Of a stretch of DNA of 16,167 nt, positions 12,191-16,167 are shown in pieces. The DNA lies in the NCBI GenBank assembly GCA_900766925.1, contig CAAFXG010000534.1:1-16167 (forward strand), in the 5' to 3' direction. The first letter of the stretch is position 1, and each line of letters begins with the position of its first letter. Under the pieces are notes generated by a model, which made no database searches, was not told the DNA's origin, and worked only from the letters and a program-made list of their open reading frames with translations. This DNA is from Lachnospiraceae bacterium (GTDB taxonomy: Bacteria; Bacillota; Clostridia; Lachnospirales; Lachnospiraceae). The position numbers and the translations under genes are program-made.

Positions 12191-14248
12191 TTACTTGGCT
12201 GCAACGTAGTCTTCAACAAGGTTTCTCAGTAAATAAAACTGGCATGGGCCTGCGTCAAGTAAAACCTTGTGGAATTCAACCTCATCAAAATTTTCGCCAA
12301 GCTCGGTCTCTGCGTATTCACGCAGCTCACAGAATTCAAGCCAGCCAAGCACATACATCTGATAATTTGTGGGCTCTGCAACCACATAATCCATAAGTCC
12401 CTTTGCAGCCTCAGCACTAAAACCGCTATCCGTAAGGTATTGTTCGGTTTCCTCCAGTGTCCATCCTTCGTAGTTAATACCTATTTCCACTCTGGCGCTC
12501 ACAAGAAGGTTAAGCTCGCTGTTTAACCTTTCAATATCAGCATAGACCTCATCTGAATATCCGTCATAGTAATCAAATGACATTAGCTCGGCGTAGGTTG
12601 CCCAGCCTTCGGCATAACCGGTAAAGTCCGCAATCACACGAATAGGGTATGGGTTGCTTGACAGGAAATATACAAACTGATACATATGTCCGGGAACACC
12701 TTCATGTGCAAGTGTTGACCAGAGGCTTCCTGCACCTTCGCTTGAAAGATTTGTATAAATAGAATTACGCTCGTAATCGTCAAGCTGCGGCTGCATAAAG
12801 AAGGCAGGACTTACAATATCAACTAGGGATTCGTGGACAGGCTCAATTGTAAAATCGATATCCGGAATAGAAGGGAATTTATCCTTAAATACATCCTCGA
12901 AGTATTCGATGGTCTCTTTCGGTTCGACATCCTGATAGAAGCCTTCGTATTCATCAAAATATGAAACATATGCGTTGTAATTGGTCAATGCTGATGTTGT
13001 CAGCTTATTCATGTCTGTATTAATCTTTTCGTCTAACAGCTCAATTATTTCCTCCGGAGTCTTATCGGAACCTACCTTACTCTTAATCAGGAACTTATAA
13101 TAGTCGGTACCACCATCAAGGTGGGCAAGTCCAAGCTCGTTTTTGCCGGCCGATTTATTTTTGGTGAAGAATTGAATTGTTTTTTTGTAGGCCGGAATAA
13201 CGTAAGTCATGACAGCATCATGATTTGCCTGCTTATAGCCTTCAATTTCCTCCGGGGTAAGTCCTGGTACTTCTTCAATATTGTCGTTAAAGGTTTCAAT
13301 CAACAGATTCTTTTCAGGTGTTGCAATGAATTCATTACACTGGCGAATGACCTCATTTGCAGAGTTGGTATTCATAAATAACCCTTTCCCAACCTTGACC
13401 TGTTCAAAATCAAGATATAGCTGGAAATAGTCGGGTGTAAGTTCAAGAAGCTTTAAATAATCCTCAACATCTCCCTTATCATTTAGCTTATACTCGGATA
13501 ATGTAATCGGGAGATTTGAATGTAAACCACTGGTATATGCAAATGGCTCATATAAATAAATATAATCGTAGAACTCAAGGTTTGTTTTGGATAATTCATG
13601 TAAAACATCATAGGTGAACTGTTGCTCTTTTGTAAGCAAAGCATAATCAAATGCTTCAAGCTCTTCCAGGTTGGCAAGCTGCTCAGCCTTATCTTTCTCA
13701 ATACCTTCCTCTGAAATGTCATCACTACCAAACGTAACTTCAGGAGGCGTGATGCCATAATTTTCAGGGTGTGAAAGTGTATAATGAAGGGTAATGGTGT
13801 CATTTACGACACTTTCCTTGAAGGCTTCGTCCAAGAAAATATCGAACTTCTCTGACTCAGACAGATTTTCTTCATTATCTGAGGAAGGGTCTGCCATGGT
13901 TGGGGTAGCCGGCTCATCGCTTGAAGTCTCTGTGGTTGTAGCATCCTCAGTCGTTTTATCGGAAATGGAATCAGTGCTGGCCGGTGCTTCTGAAGTAGCA
14001 TCATCTTCAGAGATGACCGGTGCTTCTGAAGTAGCACCATCTTCAGAGATAGTATTTTCTTCGGAATTTGCAGCCTCTGTAGTATCCTGTTCAAGGGTGG
14101 TTGTTTCAGTAGAGCCTGGTTCGGCAGTTTGTTCATATTGCAAGGTATCAGTGGTTGTATCAGATTTATTTTTGCAACCAGAGAATGAAACTGACATTGC
14201 AAAGGCAAGTGCAATTGCAGTTATTGATTTCCTGTTAATTTTAATCAT
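12191..14248 (-). CDS. DUF885-family putative zinc metallopeptidase, lipoprotein
   Basis: Predicted surface lipoprotein of 685 residues: signal with lipobox SFSGC (Cys25), a Ser/Thr/Glu-rich linker (about 26-125), then a DUF885 domain (about 130-680). The family motif HEGVPGH at 515-521 supplies two His and a Glu (His515, Glu516, His521), a gluzincin-like zinc site, so peptidase activity is likely although the substrate is unknown. The linker contains a 12-residue tandem repeat (ISEDGATSEAPV, ISEDDATSEAPA). The start at 14248 has a strong AAGGAGG six bases upstream. A candidate promoter on the minus strand is TTGTAT (14366-14371), 17 bases, TATACT (14343-14348). No clear terminator lies between it and pckA (183 bases downstream), which has its own promoter, so some readthrough into pckA is possible. 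Confidence 0.85.
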   Translation of the reverse strand: MIKINRKSITAIALAFAMSVSFSGCKNKSDTTTDTLQYEQTAEPGSTETTTLEQDTTEAANSEENTISEDGATSEAPVISEDDATSEAPASTDSISDKTTEDATTTETSSDEPATPTMADPSSDNEENLSESEKFDIFLDEAFKESVVNDTITLHYTLSHPENYGITPPEVTFGSDDISEEGIEKDKAEQLANLEELEAFDYALLTKEQQFTYDVLHELSKTNLEFYDYIYLYEPFAYTSGLHSNLPITLSEYKLNDKGDVEDYLKLLELTPDYFQLYLDFEQVKVGKGLFMNTNSANEVIRQCNEFIATPEKNLLIETFNDNIEEVPGLTPEEIEGYKQANHDAVMTYVIPAYKKTIQFFTKNKSAGKNELGLAHLDGGTDYYKFLIKSKVGSDKTPEEIIELLDEKINTDMNKLTTSALTNYNAYVSYFDEYEGFYQDVEPKETIEYFEDVFKDKFPSIPDIDFTIEPVHESLVDIVSPAFFMQPQLDDYERNSIYTNLSSEGAGSLWSTLAHEGVPGHMYQFVYFLSSNPYPIRVIADFTGYAEGWATYAELMSFDYYDGYSDEVYADIERLNSELNLLVSARVEIGINYEGWTLEETEQYLTDSGFSAEAAKGLMDYVVAEPTNYQMYVLGWLEFCELREYAETELGENFDEVEFHKVLLDAGPCQFYLLRNLVEDYVAAK
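13978..14049 (-). repeat. 36-base tandem duplication in the DUF885 linker
   Basis: Two near-identical 36-base units encode ISEDGATSEAPV and ISEDDATSEAPA. The segment starting CCGGTGCTTC occurs at 13981 and again at 14017. The repeat stays in frame and lengthens the disordered stalk between lipid anchor and enzyme domain. Confidence 0.8.
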
Positions 14249-14607
14249 GTAATCCTCCTTAATATAGTGTATTAATCATAGACGCCTGCGAAGCTCATAT
14301 AGTGCAAGGCTTCGTTTTACATAGTTTATTGTGATTACAGTAAGTATAACCTTATTTATGGAAAAATACAAATAAAGATATTTGATTGATGCTGTAAAAT
14401 CGACAGGTGGAATTGTCCTTTGGTTAAATTCTGAGTAAAAATTTAAGCTTCGAATAATTCAACATTGAAAAAATGACAATATCAAAACGTCGTTTTTTAA
14501 AAGAATTTAGAATACGAAATATGAATAAAAGCCCGTTATTATATGTTAAAGTTGAGTGAGGAAAAAGCTTGAATATTTACATATTGATGTGGAGGTTTGG
14601 TAAAGAT
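14249..14607. promoter_or_regulatory. Divergent gap between DUF885 gene and MerR-type regulator
   Basis: A 359-base A+T-rich gap. It holds the leftward candidate promoter of the DUF885 gene (14343-14371, see that entry) and a small hairpin CGAAGC/GCTTCG (14289-14294/14309-14314) followed by TTTT, which would lie in the DUF885 leader. For the rightward gene a weak candidate is TTGTCC (14413-14418), 17 bases, TAAAAA (14436-14441). I see no clear MerR-type operator (long-spacer dyad) and no other gene. Confidence 0.5.
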
Positions 14608-15195
14608 ATGGAAGGAATGACAATAAAGGAAGCTGCAAAGAAACTTGATGTGGAAGCACATGTATTAAGATATTGGGAGGATGAGCTTTCGCTGGAAATA
14701 AAGAGAAATTCTATGGGACACAGGTTCTATGATGAAAGAGACATCAAGCTGTTTAAAGAGGTTAAAGCCATGAAGGCACAGGGCTTAGCCCTAAAGGATA
14801 TTAAAAATGCAATTATCAGATATAAGCGTGCTAAGATGAAGGAAAACACAGATACGGAAGAAGCAACCGGAGTACAGGATATTTGTGAATCAAATGAAGA
14901 CAGTGGAAAGCAGCAGGATATTAAGGTGGTTGATTTTAAGCAGGCACAGCTACAGACTGTTATGAACAAGATTATAGCAAATGCACTTCGTGAAAATAAA
15001 GACATCATTACCTCGTCCATCAAGGCAGAGATAACCTGTGATGTTATGAAGCAGTTTGACGTTGTTATGAGGGAAAAGGAAGAAAGGGAGGAGGAACGTT
15101 TCAGGAGACTTGATGATGTGCTCAGGCAAATGCAGCGTGCAAATGCAGAAGCAGCGGCGACTAAAACAAAAAAGAGGCTGTTTGGAAGAAAATAG
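14608..15195 (+). CDS. MerR-type helix-turn-helix protein with C-terminal coiled coil
   Basis: DNA-binding protein of 195 residues. The N-terminal 75 residues are a MerR-type winged helix-turn-helix: MTIKEAAKKLDVEAHVLRYW recognition segment, then GHRFYDERDIKLFKEVKAMKAQGLALKDIK. A polar linker follows, then an amphipathic/coiled-coil region (about 105-180) and a very basic tail, KTKKRLFGRK. There are no metal-binding cysteines and no ligand domain, so it is not a classical metal or drug sensor; RacA-like or other HTH plus coiled-coil proteins are a structural parallel. I chose the ATG at 14608, with GGAGG at 14591-14595 (12 bases away, a little long); the ATG at 14617 is an alternative and the upstream TTG at 14569 is unlikely. 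Its target is unknown. Confidence 0.8.
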   Translation: MEGMTIKEAAKKLDVEAHVLRYWEDELSLEIKRNSMGHRFYDERDIKLFKEVKAMKAQGLALKDIKNAIIRYKRAKMKENTDTEEATGVQDICESNEDSGKQQDIKVVDFKQAQLQTVMNKIIANALRENKDIITSSIKAEITCDVMKQFDVVMREKEEREEERFRRLDDVLRQMQRANAEAAATKTKKRLFGRK

Positions 15196-15234
15196 AATTA
15201 TATTTTTATATTATGAACGCAGATAACATAAATC

Positions 15235-15263
15235 TTGAAATTTCCTTATGAAAATGATATTCT
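15235..15263 (+). promoter_or_regulatory. Sigma-A promoter of the RluA-type gene, extended -10
   Basis: -35 TTGAAA (15235-15240), 17-base spacer, and -10 TATTCT (15258-15263) preceded by TGA (extended -10). The transcript would have a leader of about 77 bases before the ATG at 15347. Confidence 0.75.
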
Positions 15264-15346
15264 GACTCTTAGCGGATAGTTCATGGTCTGCTTCTGATTG
15301 TAGATTATGAAAATGGCGCATTTACTATATGAAAAGAAGGAATATT

Positions 15347-16051
15347 ATGAAGCTTGATATATTATATGAAGATGATGTGATGCTGGCCTGTGTTAAGCCC
15401 TGCGGGGTGCCATCACAGGGAGATAAGTCCAATGATGAGGACATGGTCACAGTAATAAAAAACTATCTGTTTGACAAATCGGATTCTGATGAGGAACCCT
15501 ACGTTGCAGTCATACACAGGTTAGACCGTCCCGTAGGGGGTGTGATGATATTTGCAAAAACCCCTGAGGTAGCAGCAAGACTTTCCGATCAGGTACAGGA
15601 TGGACGCATGGTTAAATACTATCAGGCGATACTAACAGGAGAGCTACCCGATTTTGACGGACAACTTGTAGATTATATTGTAAGAGACCCCAAAACAAAT
15701 ACTGCAAGGGTGGTTAAAAAGGGTGAAAAGGGTGCCAAAAAGGCAGTACTTTATTATGAGGTTCTGGATGTATTTGAGACAAGCGAGGGGGTGTTGTCAT
15801 ACGTGCTTATAGAGCTTGCGACCGGAAGACATCATCAGATTCGGGTACAGATGGCAGCCCGCAATTGCGGTATCTGGGGCGATACGAAATACAATCCATT
15901 ATTTCAAAAAAGCAAAAATAAATATAAACAGATAGGCCTTTATTCATCACGAATTGAGCTTTTACATCCCGTTACGGGTGAGGAGCTTGTGTTTAAGGCA
16001 GAGCCCGAGGGTGAGGCCTTTGACGTAATTGAAATGGATGAATTTGAGTGA
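15347..16051 (+). CDS. RluA-family RNA pseudouridine synthase
   Basis: Isomerises specific uridines in rRNA or tRNA to pseudouridine. The 234-residue protein shows the RluA signature HRLDRPVGG with catalytic Asp60, the opening LDILYEDDVMLACVKPCGVP, the central YYQAILTGELP segment, and the late GRHHQIRVQMAARNCGIWGDTKY motif. There is no S4 domain, so it is the short single-domain form; the exact target uridine cannot be told. The ATG at 15347 has AGAAGGA about six bases upstream, whereas the ATG at 15329 overlaps that site and is less likely. It has its own promoter in the 151-base gap after the MerR-type gene. No hairpin terminator was recognised downstream. Confidence 0.93.
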   Translation: MKLDILYEDDVMLACVKPCGVPSQGDKSNDEDMVTVIKNYLFDKSDSDEEPYVAVIHRLDRPVGGVMIFAKTPEVAARLSDQVQDGRMVKYYQAILTGELPDFDGQLVDYIVRDPKTNTARVVKKGEKGAKKAVLYYEVLDVFETSEGVLSYVLIELATGRHHQIRVQMAARNCGIWGDTKYNPLFQKSKNKYKQIGLYSSRIELLHPVTGEELVFKAEPEGEAFDVIEMDEFE

Positions 16052-16167
16052 GTCCAGCGGTGTGATGTCAAGTGGTGAAAAATAAAAATATTCTCATTTT
16101 TTGATATATTTCGCGAAAACAAAAAACGACCACCTAAGCCCTGTCGACCATGATTTTTTAAATGAGC
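16052..16167. other. Intergenic tail of window
   Basis: An A+T-rich segment after the RluA-type gene. It contains the perfect 10-base palindrome TTTCGCGAAA (16109-16118), which resembles a small operator, and GTCGAC near 16144. No coding start is evident before the window ends. Confidence 0.5.

Noticed and set aside
13794..14252. 152-codon rightward frame antisense to the DUF885 signal and linker
   Set aside because: Ser/Val-rich low-complexity shadow of the repetitive stalk; no ribosome site or family resemblance.

Overview
The window looks like chromosomal DNA of a low-to-moderate GC anaerobic Firmicute, most likely a fibre-degrading gut or rumen Lachnospiraceae (Butyrivibrio/Pseudobutyrivibrio/Roseburia-like). 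This is an inference from the gene set: a cell-anchored GH9 cellulase, ATP-dependent PEP carboxykinase, a eukaryotic-type HisA known mainly from rumen bacteria, a GtrA-YfhO envelope protein, strong AGGAGG-type ribosome sites and sigma-A promoters with 17-bp spacers. There is no phage, plasmid, rRNA, tRNA or CRISPR array in the window.

Layout. Bases 1-87 hold the probable 3' end of a rightward gene. It converges on a leftward AAA+ ATPase of the CbxX/CfqX type (152-1624). From a divergent intergenic region with two good back-to-back promoters runs a rightward block: stand-alone eukaryotic-type hisA (1887-2663), a lipoprotein CBM4-Ig-GH9 cellulase (2772-5108), and, 27 bases further, a GtrA-YfhO fusion membrane protein (5136-8123). 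A hybrid sensor histidine kinase with its own promoter follows (8213-9988) and ends in a clear intrinsic terminator. A 405-base gap then holds a 234-base near-perfect palindrome. Leftward come PEP carboxykinase (10394-12007, own promoter) and a DUF885 putative zinc-peptidase lipoprotein (12191-14248). After a 359-base divergent gap, a MerR-type regulator (14608-15195) and an RluA-type pseudouridine synthase (15347-16051) run rightward.

The genes are mostly independent housekeeping and surface functions: cellulose attack (GH9), envelope polymer glycosylation (GtrA-YfhO), sensing (hybrid kinase), central carbon flux at PEP/oxaloacetate (PEPCK) and RNA modification (RluA). Only GH9 and gtrA-yfhO are close enough to look like one transcription unit.

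The most unusual structure is the palindrome at 10126-10359. A 32-base piece of it recurs exactly, on the opposite strand, at 122-153, where it overlaps the stop codon of the AAA+ gene. Both copies lie between convergent gene ends, and both keep an open frame with similar peptide sequence (KALRNVLHNG, then T, H and YK at matching positions, then a stop). This points to a dispersed repeat family, either a hairpin/terminator-like element, a MITE-like element, or the relic of a tiny coding unit.
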